64,000 nt of DNA from Tretioscincus oriximinensis. Taxonomy: Eukaryota; Chordata; Lepidosauria; Squamata; Gymnophthalmidae. The stretch lies in assembly GCA_022410635.1 (NCBI GenBank), contig JAJVDF010000001.1:12480464-12544463 (forward strand), written 5' to 3'. The position numbers and the translations under genes were made by a program. The notes below the pieces were generated by a model, which was not told the DNA's origin, made no database searches, and saw only the letters and a program-made list of their open reading frames with translations. Of the stretch, positions 11,730-24,970 are shown in pieces (the stretch's first letter is position 1; every line of letters begins with the position of its first letter).

Positions 11730-12115
11730 TGAAAAAAGCATGAGCATAGTCCTTTTCCNCATTTGGCCTTTTTTACACACCCAGAACGAGATCGAACTAG
11801 CAATCCCTCTGCTTTCTAGGCAGTTTGCTTTACCCCTAAGCCACAGTACAATCATTTCCAGACTCTATACGGTTTCTTGGCAGAAATAATTAGGTATACA
11901 TACATTGCCTACTTTTGGGGAGGAACTGGGGATCGAACCAGCGACCTTCAGATTTTTAAGCCATTTACTCTATCACTGAGATACAGACACTTCAAGACTT
12001 CACAGGTCCTNTTCTGCCTTTTTCTTGACTGAGATACAGAAATGGTTTGCCAGGAGACTGAACCAGCAACCCTCTGTTTTTCAGCCAGTTTCCTCTACCA
12101 CTCACATGTTCCAAG
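11730..12115 (-). mobile_element. three tRNA-related SINE units in a row
   Basis: On the minus strand three tRNA-like heads follow one another. They are GGTTCAGTCTCC after GTGAGTGGTAGAGG (12115 to about 12030), GGTTCGATCCCC after TATCTCAGTGATAGAG (about 11985-11920), and AGTTCGATCTC after GTGGCTTAGGGGTAAAG (about 11855-11785). These resemble pol III B and A boxes. Between the first two is GGCAAACCATTTCTGTATCTCAGTCAAG, close to the BovB-type SINE 3' segment also seen at 28.7-29.7 kb. None has a full tRNA cloverleaf, so functional tRNA genes are unlikely. Confidence 0.65.
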
Positions 12116-12127
12116 CTACATCTGCGC

Positions 12128-12182
12128 AAATTACGTCTTCTATACAATCATTAAAGTATAGAACTCCTGTCTTCATTTCCAT
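12128..12182. mobile_element. family C foldback right-arm fragment
   Basis: CGTCTTCTATACAATCATTAAAGTATAG followed by AACTCCTGTCTTC parallels the family C right arm (TTACAACTATTAAAGGTACAG then ACTCCTGTC). It is short and diverged. Confidence 0.35.
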
Positions 12183-12199
12183 ATCATAATCATAAGTAT

Positions 12200-13885
12200 A
12201 CTGCCCAAATGCTAAGAAGGAGGGAAAGCGTGTATGAGCCAGGTATCTGCTCATATAAGCTTGAGACTGGCAGAAAACCACAAAAAGGAATTACAGATTT
12301 GGAAACTGCAGCTAATTATCTTCCCCAATTAACTGAGCATCAAGGAAAAACACAGATCGCTTTCCAGGACCCTTGCTCCTTCCAGCAACTGGCCAGCTTA
12401 CAGACACACACAAAAGTAAATGAAACCACCTATTAATGGATGCCTGTTTACATGATTTACAGTCAGAGGTTGTTTTGTTTGAGCATTTATTTTAAAAAAA
12501 TGACAAAATCACAAAGAGATTATTCCAGAAAGTGCAAATGAAGGCAAAATCTTCATCTGCATATTGTCTCTCCAACCCAAACGTAGTAACTAAATACACA
12601 GTCTAGATTAGACGGAACAGATTTTTCTGAGGCCCAAACTAATGCTAATTTGAATATTCATGAATATGCAAATCACCCACCAATATGCATACCCCTCCAA
12701 AATCCCTGCCCAAGAAATCCACGAAGCACACGAGAATTATTTTAAGTGTGTGAGAATTTTTAAAATCTGTGAGAAATTTGATTTTTTTTATTTTTTACTG
12801 AGGAGGGGATGCTGGCCCTGGTTGCCAGAGCCCCCTAGTGGTGGTGCAGAGATTTTTTTCCCTCAAAAATCTTTTATTTAAAAAATCCTCAGCAAAATAC
12901 GGGGAAATCCACACACACACACCAAGGAAGGTGAGGTAAACACCCCTAAAATGGGTCAGCCTGGTCTAAATAAAAACACAATAAGAATTCTTCTGAATTA
13001 TGAAGCCACANTCAGTCTATTACAGTATCCTGTCTCACATAGAAGCCTAGCAGTAGCAGAAGACCAAGGCAGAACTTTCACCTATTCTCAGAATGAGGTT
13101 TTGAATAGATATTCCTGCTTTTCAGTTCTGTTCTTGAGGACTGTTTAAAGTGTGTGACCAAACCCTTACTCTACAAAAGCTCCAACAATCCGTCTTTTTC
13201 TTGNTAGTCTCTGGGGTGGTGGTATACATGGGAAATTCTGGCTTTGCAGTAAAGTTCAAAATGGTTATAGAGCATGAATAAAACTCAGCCTTCTGCATCA
13301 CAATTATGAAGTAGGAATGGGAAGCAAAGCCACAGAAAAGCAGAAGGGGGATGTTCCTAGTTCCTTAATGGAAAAAAATATATATTAATAGCAGAAAAAC
13401 AAAGACAGAACACAGCAAGGATTAATAGTCTCTCTTCATTCTGCCTGTCAAAAAGTATTTCCTCCTGTTTTATATTTGGAAACTGATATTTTTTTCTTTT
13501 AGGTGAGAAATCCAAAGATTCTGTTTATAAACATCCTTCCCAGTAGCTGAGGGTCTGGATTTTAAAAGCTTTCACAGACCCTTTCCTGACTTCTACAGAA
13601 ACATATCCCAGAACAAGGACCTGCCAATTGCATCTTAGAGCAAGACCTCACTTTCCTTTTTCTCACGTAGCCCATTAGAGATAAACAGACAACATCCCAA
13701 TAGTTTAAAGTGAAGCATCATTTAAATATATGGGTGTTTTTGGACTTTGCCTTGGGAATGCATTAAGCTCTTAACTGGAGCAGAGCAAGCCATGGGTCGC
13801 TTGATGCAAACAGCCCTCTCCATACTTGATCTAAAATTAAGCCTATGAGTGCGCTTGTTCTGCAAGGTTCCAGTCCGGAACNGTC
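12200..13885. other. unannotated sequence with low-complexity patches
   Basis: T-rich and A-rich runs lie near 12480-12500 and 12780-12800, and a short (CA)n near 12910. The section 12790-12960 faintly resembles half of MITE family A. No coding exon was recognised. Confidence 0.4.
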
Positions 13886-13891
13886 CAGACT

Positions 13892-14187
13892 GAAGAAGAA
13901 GAAGAATCAAGTTTTTATACCCTGCTCTTTTCCACAGCGGCTTACAGGGTTAATTTTTGCCCGAAGGCTTACATCTTATTCTATCTTCCCCATCAAGTTA
14001 ATGATGGTACTCATTTATCTAATTGATATGCAAATTACAAATTTGCATCTCTTTCAAATAGCTGTGTTGGCTAGAGCTGAAGGTTAGTGGAAGGCGCACA
14101 CCCTCCCCACGTCCAACACAGGGCTTTGAAACCTGATCTCCAGGTGGAAGACTGTCTCCTTAGCCACTGAGCCATCGGTGCCTGCTC
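13892..14187 (-). mobile_element. tRNA-derived SINE with GAA tail
   Basis: On the minus strand the head contains a very good A box, GATGGCTCAGTGGC, and a B-box-like GGTTTCAAAGCC. The body contains AAGCCGCTGTGG and GGGTATAAAAAC, and the element ends in a short (CTT)n run. It is the best preserved SINE of this family in the window and the clearest evidence that the family is tRNA-derived. Confidence 0.8.
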
Positions 14188-14199
14188 CCCTCTTGATGT

Positions 14200-15000
14200 T
14201 ATTGGATGAGGAAATACCATTTCATCCAACTGAATCAAGGAACGGTCATCAAGGCAGTGTAAAAAAGCTTGCAGTATGATTTTCAAACCTGGCTCAAACA
14301 CAAGCTGCTTCAGTCTCTTCCTCATACTGCAAATGGGAAGGGGATGGTCCAGTCCCTGTGCCAGATGCATAGGATAATTTCCAGGGAGTAATCCAAACAG
14401 GTAAGTGTGTGCAAATTCGATCACACCTATACAATGGTCTCTTATGCCATGGCCTTGCTTTTGCATTATTGGTAAAACATTTGCTTTCCTGTTCATGCAA
14501 TCCTGGAAATTATTTGGCTTTCAAAAGTTCCAGCTAACCTCATTAGCTTATTTGTTAGAACTCCAGATTACAGAAGCAGTCTCGTCCAAGTGCCCCAAGC
14601 AAGGGACACATGCTAAAATAGGACTAAAATACCAATTTCCTTTCCACGCACTGATGTGAAATACAGGAGCTCCCACGCACTGCTGGCATACTCTGTATAG
14701 AAATAATGGATGTCAAGGTCTAGCAGTAATCTTCTCAGGGCTTCTTCGGTCGAGACTACATTTTGCCCGGCATGGATAAAACATAGCTGCTTGTATGAAG
14801 AAAAAAAAAAACAGAAATGGACTTTGAACACCTTTCTCCACATCTAAGGCCACCTCCAGATAGCACCTAAAATAGCTATATTTAGTGATATTCTAGAAGA
14901 AACACTTTCAGAATGATGACCACTTGTCCAGAGCGCTGCAAAACCTTGCAAATGGGACAAAAGAATGGATTTTCCTAATCTTGATGCTTGATCCTGACAG
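14200..15000. other. unannotated sequence
   Basis: A 141-codon minus-strand frame (14071-14496) partly overlaps the SINE and has no recognisable domain. The rest holds short frames only. Confidence 0.4.
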
Positions 15001-15642
15001 GTGGAAAGGACCTGGGTGTATTGGTAGATCACAGCTTAAACCTGAGCCAACAGTATGAAGCAGCAGTATTAAGAGAAGCATAGAATCTCAATCACATGAA
15101 GTAATTATTCCTCTCTACAGTACTTTGGTAAGACCATACTTGGAATATTGAGTTCAGTTCGGGGGGGGGGGGGATTTAAAAAGGACATTGATAAACTAGA
15201 GCTAGTACAAAAGAGAGTTACAAGGATGGTGAGTAGTCTGGAAACCATGTCCTATGAGGAACGGTTAAAGGATCTAGGGATGTTTAGCCTCTAAAAGAGA
15301 AGAATGAGAGGAGACGATAGCTGTCTATAAATATCTGAAGAGCTGTCACAGAGCAGAGGGATCAGCATTGTCCTCATTGACACATGGAAGGACTAGAAAC
15401 AATGGGATGAAACTGCAAGGGAGTAGATTTAGATTAGATATCAGGAAAAAAAACTTTTTAACAGTTAGGGTAATAAAACAGTGGAACAGTTTGCCACAGG
15501 AGGTGGTGAGTTTGGTTTTGCTGGAAGCCTTTAAACAGAGACTGCACAGTCATCTGGCTGGGATGGTTTAATAAATCCTGCATTGAGCAGGGGATTGGAC
15601 TTAATGGCCCTGGAGGTCCCTTCCAACTCTATGATTCTATTA
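15001..15642 (+). mobile_element. CR1 LINE 3' fragment (bird-like subfamily)
   Basis: The translation contains CR1 polyprotein carboxy-terminal landmarks: DLGVLVDHSLN-like residues at the start, then KTILGIF/SSVQFG-like and [15 protein letters not shown] stretches, then TVRVIKQWNSLPQEVV. It ends with GGAGGTCCCTTCC and ATGATTCTAT. A poly-G run near 15162-15173 and stops break the frame. The element is 5' truncated, the usual state of CR1 copies, and not functional. Confidence 0.85.
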
Positions 15643-15649
15643 TATTCCA

Positions 15650-18600
15650 TCAGGGTGCAGCTTAAGATAAGTGCAGAAAGGCCCTCTGCCTCTTGATGTC
15701 CTATGTACCATAGCCCAATTTGAATGAACTACAGAGATGGCAAAAGCAGCAAATAACAGCAAAAGAGGACATAGAATTGACATAGAATGGCAGTAACTTT
15801 CCGAGTATATTTTGAAACAATTACTCAAACTTAAGTAACATGTTTGGGAACAAAACTAATAACAGCTGACCTGATCCGAGTGCTCAGCCTGGTGAGCAGA
15901 TGTGAAATTTCCTAACATACACTGCAAAGTTTCCCAGCATACTCTCCTGAGGATTCTTTACCTTCAAACCAGATGTGACAACTTCAAAAGGCCTTCTGCA
16001 CCAAGTGACACATGGCCACCCTGTCACCTATCTTCTCCAGTGCAATGGCAGCTGACAGATATGCTCAGACCCTTCAAGGAAGCAAAGGCTCAAATTACCA
16101 ATTGGTCTAAAACTTTAAATTACAGCTAAAAGGGACATATGTGGCATGATCTCAAGGATAATTAGCCCCACGTGATCCTCCTGCGTATATGCATGAAATT
16201 ATCTGAAGAATGGGCAGTTGGACTCACCAGACCTCGGACTGCTTGAGGTCACCTTCTCCGATTTCTGTTCACAACCACTGTTGCAGCTGCAATCTGCCAA
16301 GCCAGGTGTTAGAGGAGAGAGAAAGGGAACCCTGGCAGAATTCAACATTGGGGACTGCATAAAGACATGGATACCTCTATGCAAAGCTTTTAAAAAAGAC
16401 ATGCTTCTACCTTTGGGTGGGAATGTACAGACAGCCCATGCCTCAGCCTCACCATATTTGGAGGTGACTATGCAGCTCTGGATCTGAGTGGCCTGATACA
16501 AAAATGGAATCTTCTCTAAGAATAGGAAAAAAATATCTGGAAGTGGTCAGCACAATTCCTGTGAAGAACAAGCACATGGGGCTTTCTCACCACTTTCATG
16601 CATTTACAAGGTGGCAAGAGTGACTGAAGGCAACAGTTACTCCAGAGTCACTATTTTTCCCCACCCTGAGTAAGGGCTTGCAAAGGATGCTTGTAGGCTC
16701 TCTAGCTACCTTCTCAGAGTGAGTTAAAGCAGTGGGTATCCCCTGAATTTGACTGCCACCTTGGAACATCCTAGGAGTATACACCCCCATGGTTGTGAAT
16801 GCCTCCAGTGCTAAAGAAGCTATTCAACTTCTACTGGGAGATGCTTGGGTGGGGTGTCTCTGAGCCAACTGGATGCTCTGCCATTGAGTTTTGGTGCCTC
16901 CTTTGTGTTAATCTACACACTTAGAATGTTCATCCCTGTCCCGCAGAACCCTCAAAGGTTCACCCTGAATCATGAGCTTCAGTGAGGGGACCAGGATGGA
17001 TCAGAACCATCATGTAGATGAAACTGTTCCAGGACATTCTTTGCCACTGGTTTGGATCATAGCAAAGCAATGCAGAAGAGACTTTAGGCTCCCTTCTTCT
17101 GCTATAACCTGGAAAGGATGCATAGATGGTAGCTGTGCAGGAATCCTGAATGGCTCTCCAGTAGGACAGAAATGGGGACTGAGGCCTGATTTGCACTGGG
17201 TCTTATTCTGTCACAGAAAGGAGTTTAAGCAAGCCCAGAATGACATGTGGACAGCAGGCCTCTTAGACCACTTTGAGGAAAAGAAGAAGGCCAAACGTAG
17301 ATCAGCTCTGTGCTACCTGTGGGCGATGCTATCTCACTTAATCTAAAAGCCTTCCAGGAAAACAATATCATCAAACTGAAAATTCCATTCTGAACCAAGG
17401 GGGGGCAGATTCTAATCTGCATTTGTTGCCATTTAATGGGAATACATCTATTCCTGCAAAACATTCAGATTTCAAATGAAAATGAAAAACAAAACAGAAA
17501 ACGGTTCCTTCATGTTACAATATTTCCATTCCTTCCATTTTTCTGGGGGAAAAAATAACTGGTATATATTTAATCTGTGGAAAAAAGAAGAAGGGGGGAA
17601 AGAAGGAAATCAATTTGCACAAAGCACATCTGTTGCCTTGTTTGAAGCTCAACTCCTTATTAACCGTGCTTCTTACAAGGGCTGCTTAGATTTTCAAAAA
17701 AGGGAAGAAAGATGAAAAATCCTCTAGACAATTAAAATTACCCGAGTAATGCTCTGATCCCTGAAACCTTAAGTCTGTGGCTGGGGGGGGGGGGAGGCAG
17801 GGAGGCAAGAGAAATAACTAATCTCACCCGAAGAGGCATACACTGTAATTATAAGAAGACAACAGGCAAGACTTTCCTTTTCTACTGGCCTTTCGATTAC
17901 AGCTCCGATTGTCAGTAGATAAAGGAAGGCTAGTGGGCTTGCTGTTATCCCCTCAGAAATGTTTGTCAAGCACCAAGGCCCAATTGAAATGGAACCACGC
18001 TTTGGAGACGCTGAATTTTTCCACAAACATTCTTCCCTTCTTTTCTGTAGCCTGACAAGCAAAGAAAATGGTGACAGCTGTTCCCCTGCTACACAGGTTT
18101 CAAAGGATTTCTGTGACTGGAGCCTTTCCTGATAGCTACCTGTAAAAGATATCATTCTATTCTTCCAGACCTTTAACTCAATGTGGCATGCATCTTTTGG
18201 CACCAAGGAGCCTTGAAAACTATGTACAGACCTACAAGTGGACAAAGGGAAGCTTTGCAGCTCCATATCTAGCTGCCATTACTTGGGGATGTTTCTGACT
18301 TACAAATATTCCTGACTTAAAATTTCACTCCGAAGATTCTGTAGCAGAATAATTAGAATTGAGTTCAAGAATGTCAATTCCGTAGTTGAGAACTGTGGCA
18401 AACTAGAAGGGCCCACGTTGCGGTCCATGCAGACAATCCCGAATTGTTCATGACTTGGTGGTACCCTGGTTAAAGTATTGGATAAAAAGTATATGATCTG
18501 TGTATTTTAAGATGGAATTCAGATACCACTATTTTTTAAAAAAATATTTCCAAAAGGCTTGAGGCAGAGTGGCTAGTTCCAGTGTTCTCCATGTCACCTT

Positions 18601-20590
18601 CAACAACAATTTTATGCAAGGTTGTTTCCACAGCTTCGCTTGTGAGGTAAGTCCAGCAAGAATAATCCAGCCTGGAACTGTTTTGTCAGCAGGAATTGCT
18701 AGAATAAGCCTCCCAGATTTGGAAAACTAGCATATCTTCCATGTTCATTGAGCACTAAAAATGAAATTCCAATACTCAGTTCTCTCTAGGGACCCATTTT
18801 ACTTGTTCAGTTTGGTTTGTCACTGAAAAATGTCTCCCAATTAAACCAGAGTGGAGGGTTGTGTGCCTTTTCCCACATCTTCATGGGTCATTCTAGCTGT
18901 GGTAGATCTACTGATATCTCCATTTTTGTAGCCATTTTGAGCACCTAGACAAGGCCATCCCTGTGTGAAGGGGGCACTTCGGATTGAGCAGGCCATGTCT
19001 CCTTTGCTCTAGCATGCTAAAGACAGGACCCCAAAGAGGGAAGGTCTTCCTGTTTGCCCAGAGATCAGTCTTGCAATAGAATTTGTGACACTAATATTTT
19101 CCATCATCTTCACTGAGACATTGTTTCTACAACTGGATATTTCAGGGTCAGGTAAATGTATATAAGATGGCAAGTTCAGTCCATCCAACTCCAGCAACCA
19201 TCCAGCAATTTTCAGGTGCCCACAATGGCAGCTTGCCTTTGGGTTCGTGGGGTCCAGCAAGCACGCAGAGATTAAAATAATGATACAATCTCCATAGAAA
19301 ACAATGGAGACCCATTGGCCAATCATAGGCCTTCATAGAGGAGCTGTCAACAAATCAAAAAGTTCCAGGCAACTTTTTTATTGATGAAAGGGGTCACTGA
19401 TCGCAGAACCAATAGGAGGGCTGCCTGGGAAGGGCTACATTCTCTTTCTCAATCCCCGTCGAGGTGCCATTTTGTATTGGCATTCAACTTGCATACTGAA
19501 AGAGAGTAGAAAAGTACTGGTCCTCCCCCCCCCCCCCATCTCAAAGACCACCAGCCGCCACTGGGTGCCCATGAGTCTTTCAAAAACTTCACTAAGAATC
19601 AAGCAAGTCTTAAACTACTGGGATTAAATTTATACTACACACTTCAAAATAGACTTAGATATACTTAAGATATACTTTACCTGTCATCTCAAAAGAGAAC
19701 ATTCTACACCCTGGCAACTGTTTCAGAGCACTTCCAATCAACAATATTGTGAAGAAGGTCTCTCCAGCAGATCTGAGGCCTTTTGTGTACTTACTGTCCT
19801 AAATCTGTATTAATAAATCCAGATTTTCTTCATCCAGATTAGCTGTAGGAGCATGCATTGAATGGGTTGGACAACATTCAAGCAAATATATGCTATAATA
19901 CAGAGTTTATGCATGGCCCATACTTCCTAAGGTACACCTATGTGTGAACATATCACTGCTTATTCTAGACCAGACAGCACTAGTATGGATGCAGTAGTAA
20001 TTAATACTGCTTACCACTAGAGGGCTCTTAGCACAGATCTGATGTTGTGGACTACTGAGCACCTTAAACCCCATTATTAAAGGGCCTTAATTTGTAAGCA
20101 GGGTTGCACAGGATGACTCACTCCTTAAAATGTCAAATAATTTGAGTTTTCAGCATGTGTTTAAAATATATTTGTTTTTGAGGCATTCCTGGTTGCTGGC
20201 GAGTTCATTTGTCTGAATTACAGCTCTGACTAAGAGGATATTTTTGAAAAACAGGCTGATTACATTTCTTTGTGAACTGTCCTAAGAAAAGGCCACATAA
20301 AAAAATTTAGGTTGTGGTTCCAAGTATGCAACTGGAGGTATCTGGGAGTACCATTGCAACCCTTATAAATGCAATCTGGTTGTGACTTTCCCAACTGCCA
20401 GGGGTAACCATATTCATAACAACCTGTGCTTAGCCTTCATATGTATATCTGGTAGCCCTGCTGCCAACCACAACTTATAATTGTGGACCACAGGTGGTTT
20501 GGTGAGAAGGATGAGGAGTGAACATTTGGGGTGTCCCAGAAAGACAACTTCACTCTGAAATGGAGATGCACCTTTCTTTGTGAGAGACTA
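15650..20590. other. long stretch without recognised genes
   Basis: About 4.9 kb with open frames up to 165 codons (17769-18266, minus) and 124 codons (16972-17346, plus). None has recognisable domains, and overlapping frames on the other strand are equally open. Poly-G/C runs occur at 17784-17793 and 19527-19538. No confident repeat was identified. Confidence 0.45.
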
Positions 20591-20704
20591 TAGCTGTTCC
20601 CTGCCTCTGAGCTATGCCTGTCACAAATGTAAATAAAAAAACTGCTCTCCCTTCCCTATAAGGCAGTACGGAAATGTGAATAAAAATTTAAAATGTGAAT
20701 AAAT

Positions 20705-20803
20705 AATGTAATATTTTGTTTTTATTACTGTAACTCATTCTAAGACTTTGCAATATAGGGTAGGATAAAAGTGCAAATTAAGTTAAGTAAATAAATGAAT
20801 AAC
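20705..20803 (+). mobile_element. L2-like LINE tail fragment
   Basis: Contains TTTGCAATATAGGGTAGGATAAAAG followed by repeated TAAATAAATGAAT. It parallels the end of the better copy just downstream (GACCTTCGGGTATAGGGCGGGATATAAA). Only the tail is preserved. Confidence 0.5.
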
Positions 20804-20849
20804 TTTCTGGAGAGAGAGAAACAATTGATCAGAACACATGTCAAATCTG

Positions 20850-21184
20850 CCCGTGCCAAGATCTGCAGGGGAGGGCCTCCTGGTTATACCATCCTTTTCA
20901 ACGGCCAATGGAGAGGGAACCCAGGGTAGGGCCTTCTCGGTGATTGCCCCAGTCTATGGAATAGTCTCTCCCTCGAGGTGCGTTTGTTATCATCACTGTG
21001 ATCTTTGAAAATGCACCTCTTTCACTTGGCCTTTGGCTGAAGAAATGTTATTCTCTTCCCACTTCTGGATACTGCTTTTATATTGTTTTTAATGGTAATT
21101 TTGTATTGTTGCTTTTATTGTTGGCCGTCCTGAGACCTTCGGGTATAGGGCGGGATATAAATGTAAATAAATAAATAAATAAAT
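20850..21184 (+). mobile_element. L2-like LINE 3' end with (TAAA)n tail
   Basis: The 5' part decays from a LINE carboxy terminus of the type GRAFSV..APRLWNSLP (GGGCCTTCTCGGTGATTGCCCC, then CTATGGAATAGTC). The 3' part has GTCCTGAGACCTTCGGG, GGCGGGATATAAATG and a TAAA repeat tail. The same order of motifs occurs at 42200-42770. Assignment to the L2 group rests on the coding relic and is tentative. A related RTE or CR1 lineage is possible. Confidence 0.65.
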
Positions 21185-21199
21185 CTCAACTTTTCATTT

Positions 21200-24100
21200 T
21201 TAAAAAGAAAGAAAAGGAGGAGTGCTTCCATGCTGACATTTTCCCTTACAGATGTTGAATCCCAAATTCCATCAAGCTAACCAATAGACTAAAAGAATCA
21301 GGAATGCTGCACCATGACCCCCTTATCAGTTCCTGACAATTTTTGCAACTACCACCAAATGAATGGGTTAATTATATAAAATTGTGCATGGATAAAAAGA
21401 GACAGGAAACTATTTATCCTTGAGCAAAGATTCCCCAGGTCTTTCCCACACGCGCACATGCGCACCCTGAGCACACATCCTCTCCCAATCGAGTCAAATA
21501 ACAGTTCACAGTGATGAGGCTTAGCAAGTCTCCATTTGTTTATATGAAAGGAACTCATCTGCTGCTGCTGCTGCTGGAGCATTACATTTCTATCAAAAGC
21601 ATGTGCTCCTCTGCGTTTAGATCACTTTCCCTTGTCTACATAATTTAGGGGCATATGTCTGGGGGAAAAAAGGGAACATCAACAGTCAGGTTTCAGTTGC
21701 AGTTTCACACACAGAGAAAGAGACGGAGAGATGGAGGCTTCTCTGTTAGCGGAGCTGATGAGTAGTTTGCTATTTTATCTCCTGAATCTGTGTTATCTTG
21801 CAAAGAAGAAGAAAGAAGGATAGAAAGGAAAGAAGGAGGAAATCTCTTCTTCTATCAGACATCTAACTGATATAAACAGCGAGTAAAATGCCTCAAATGG
21901 TTTGCATGAGACAAATACGTTGGGCTGAGTATCTTGCATCTTGGCAATCCTTTGAAGAGCACGAGAGATTCTGTATCTGCACTTTGTTGGTATGGTAGAA
22001 CACTGTAGAGGGTATGAATCTGGAGTAGAGGTTACTATAGCTGTGCACCCAAATGCCCACCTTCCCTTTTTCCTAAAGGATCAATTAAGGTCATTCCCTT
22101 AGGCCCAGCAGTTCTCAAACTCATTCTTGGCATGGAATGCAATGCAGGCAGCAGTTCAAAAACATCTGGAAAACTATCTTGACTTGGAGAAGGAGATAGT
22201 GAAGCAGCATCTGAGTTAAAGCAAACCTCTCTCTTGCCCTCTTGTCAGTTACTGTATAAAGAATCAGGATTGCTATTTGTATGTTGGCAACCATAATCAT
22301 TCATTCATTTATTCATTTTATAACTTCATTATTTCATCCTTTGCCTCAAGGTCCCAGGTGGGTTGTGACATATAATTAAACAAACTCTAAAACATTTTTA
22401 AGTGCTAAGCCTTCCTTGAGATGTCCTGAAATGTGTCCCAGAGAGCAATAGATCAGAATCAGAGAATTTAAATGGAATGCGCTCTTTCCCAGTACAATAG
22501 TGGAAGAGTAGAGCATGCAGGATTCTATGGCTGCATAAAACTATGGGCCATTTCATTTTCATTGATGTTAAGTAACATTAAGCCAGGGCTCACTGGTGGT
22601 GCCCCCTGGTTATCTCCAAGCAGGGGCAGACATAGAAGTCATTTTCTACCTCCTTCTTTCAGTAGGATGCTGAGGATCGATGCTGCAAGTTTCCAGATGA
22701 TAAGCCAACTAACTAAATACACCTGGTGTTTAATTGACCCCCATTAATGGCTGTAGCATTGTGTGAAATCCTCTTCCAGATTCTTTGTACTGCTCTACCC
22801 TTCAAGTATATATAGACCTTGCCCTGGTGATAGTTATACGGAAAAGGACATTGAGGAAGGCATTGTCAGAGACATAAGCTCCACCTGCTGAAAATCCCTC
22901 TTTTGCACTGTAAGTAAAAGCCAAAAGAACCATGTCCTCCTTTAAGCTCTTTTTAATATTGTAGCCCTAATACATACAGTGGGTATAAGGAGCATGAGAT
23001 TCCTCTACTACTGATGGATAAGTCATTTGTTTAAAAAGGAGCATCTAAGAGTATCCAGCAGCGAAATTCTGCCAGGTACTGCTGTTCCACAGTGCTGGGG
23101 AAATTACGCAACTGCAGAAGGAAGGAAAGCTGCCTTTGGGGTATGAATCTCAAAGGAGTTCTGCTGGCCATAGGCTTTACGCAGCGGCAGAGAAGTTTGA
23201 AAATGCAGTACAGTGCCTGGCCAAAACATGATGAATATTCATGCACTTCCCTCATACACCTTAACACACAAATACCTAGTTTTTATACTATACTCGTTTG
23301 TTTCTAAAGTGATAAAGTGGCACATTCGTGAAAGCACACGTTTGTTTGCATCATATCAGACAATGCCAAGTAATTTTATGTTGCATGGAATTCAGCAGAA
23401 AGTTATCGGGAAGTGCTTCTTCTTGCCCCACACTTGCATGATTTCCACAGTACATTTTCATAACACTGTTATTTCTGAAAGCCAAGACTTTCCTTGGACC
23501 CCCAAATCTTCCCTCATCCACACCACATACTATGAATGCAGCGTTACTTGAAGTGTTTGAAGTCTACCTCTTCCTCAAAAATAGCACTCTTGACATGCTC
23601 AGTGGAGTTGCCTTGCCTCTATAAGTGATCGGTTCCTAACCTGTGCTATGGCACCGAACNAGGTTGCTGTCCAAGAAAGTTCTCAACTCTCAGATTTGTT
23701 AGGAAAATATGACAACAGAGACGCATGGCTGCTGTAAACACGCTGCCTTTTCATCCCGTGATGAATTATTAGACAGCCGAAAGATGGAGAAATGGGATGG
23801 AGATGGATAGTGTGGGAGAGACAGATAGGAAATGATCCAGCGTGATATGGCATCATAACTCATTCTCATGAGCTTCACCACAAAGCCTTGAACAAACCAC
23901 AGTTGATTCCAAAGCTACATTTTTATATATAAAAAAACAGAACAATTTCCCCAGAAAGATCACTGACCCCCAAGAAAATCGCTTTTTCTCTTCCTTTAGA
24001 TCTCAGCTTAAAATCTCAGTTCTGCACACCTCTAGCTGAAACAAACAAAAACAGAATGATATTCCTCCCGTGCCAATATAGATCCACTTCCCCAAACCAA

Positions 24101-24200
24101 AAAATCCAGACTGCCAACAGAGTCACACCTAAATTTCAATCCATTTCCAACGCATCTTCAGTATGTGAAATACATCAACAAAGTGAATAGCCATTTTCTT
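21200..24200. other. long stretch without recognised genes
   Basis: No frame exceeds 112 codons and none is recognisable. A short (CTG)n run lies near 21559-21572. A tandem of CATTCATTTATTCATT occurs near 22300. Two ORF-like stretches at 23031-23551 overlap in opposite directions and are not persuasive. Confidence 0.45.
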
Positions 24201-24204
24201 TCTG

Positions 24205-24345
24205 CATTATCTTTACCAAAGGTGGGGTTTCAGAGTCAGAGAACACCAAAAGAAAACAGTTTGACACTTTGTGACCTGTTCTCTTATGCTGAAACTGGAG
24301 TGAAGCTGGAGTAAAACATAGGTGTGACCACAGGTAGAGTTCTGA
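24205..24345. repeat. dispersed repeat, family D
   Basis: The run TTTACCAAAGGTGGGGTTTC, GAGTCAGAGAA, TTGACACTTTGTGACC, CTGAAACTGGAGTGAAGCTGG and AGGTGTGACCA is matched in order by 30500-30560 plus 30905-30990, where it is split by an insertion. Two copies are visible. Class of element is unknown. Confidence 0.5.
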
Positions 24346-24970
24346 AACCTGGCTTGGCTTTCTTGTCCCACCTTCTTCCAGAAAGCACTATGTACCTTAC
24401 GACAAAGGGAGGCAGCATTATCTGAATGTTTCAAGAAGAGAATTCCCATCAACAAACCATGAGAACTGGGCATTTAGTATGAACTCCATCTGCACAAAAT
24501 TGCAGTAATCTCTTCCCCCTCCACCAGACAGGGTGGTAATTTTTATCCAAAGATTTTTATCCGCCACTTTCCCGAACTTCAGACACAGAAGCCCTTCTGC
24601 ATCTTTCCTCTCTCTCCCATTCTTTCATCTGCAAAATGGGCATATGAACCTGCCAGCATTAGTACCTAATGAGGACTGAAGCCAACTCTGAATAGTAGAG
24701 AATTGATTTATGGTCAGCAACAAACCTGAAAAACAGAATAGATCTGATCTATGCTTTCTGCTACGCATCATCAGAAGAGTTAAGCTTCTCTTCTTCACAA
24801 GCCTGCAGCCGATTCTGGGAAAAGCCCAGGGCGACTTTAAAGATGACACATTTCAGAGGAAGGGGAGCATTGCAAACCACAGAACAAACGGCTGGTTCTT
24901 GGGCAAATACGCTTTGCACATTTCAACATAAAAATCTAATGGTGACTCTGCAGCATCCCAGAACCAGTCA

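Noticed and set aside
11765..11985. Functional tRNA genes
   Set aside because: A and B box-like motifs exist but acceptor and anticodon stems are not formed and a BovB-type tail follows. They are SINE heads.
12790..12960. Possible fifth copy of MITE family A
   Set aside because: CCTCAGCAAAA, a (CA)n patch and GGGTCAGCCTGG resemble the right arm, but the left arm and flanking repeats are missing, so it is not listed as a feature.
17769..18266. 165-codon minus open frame
   Set aside because: No recognised motif, plus-strand sequence is equally plausible as non-coding, and it ends in a poly-G/C run. Could be chance.
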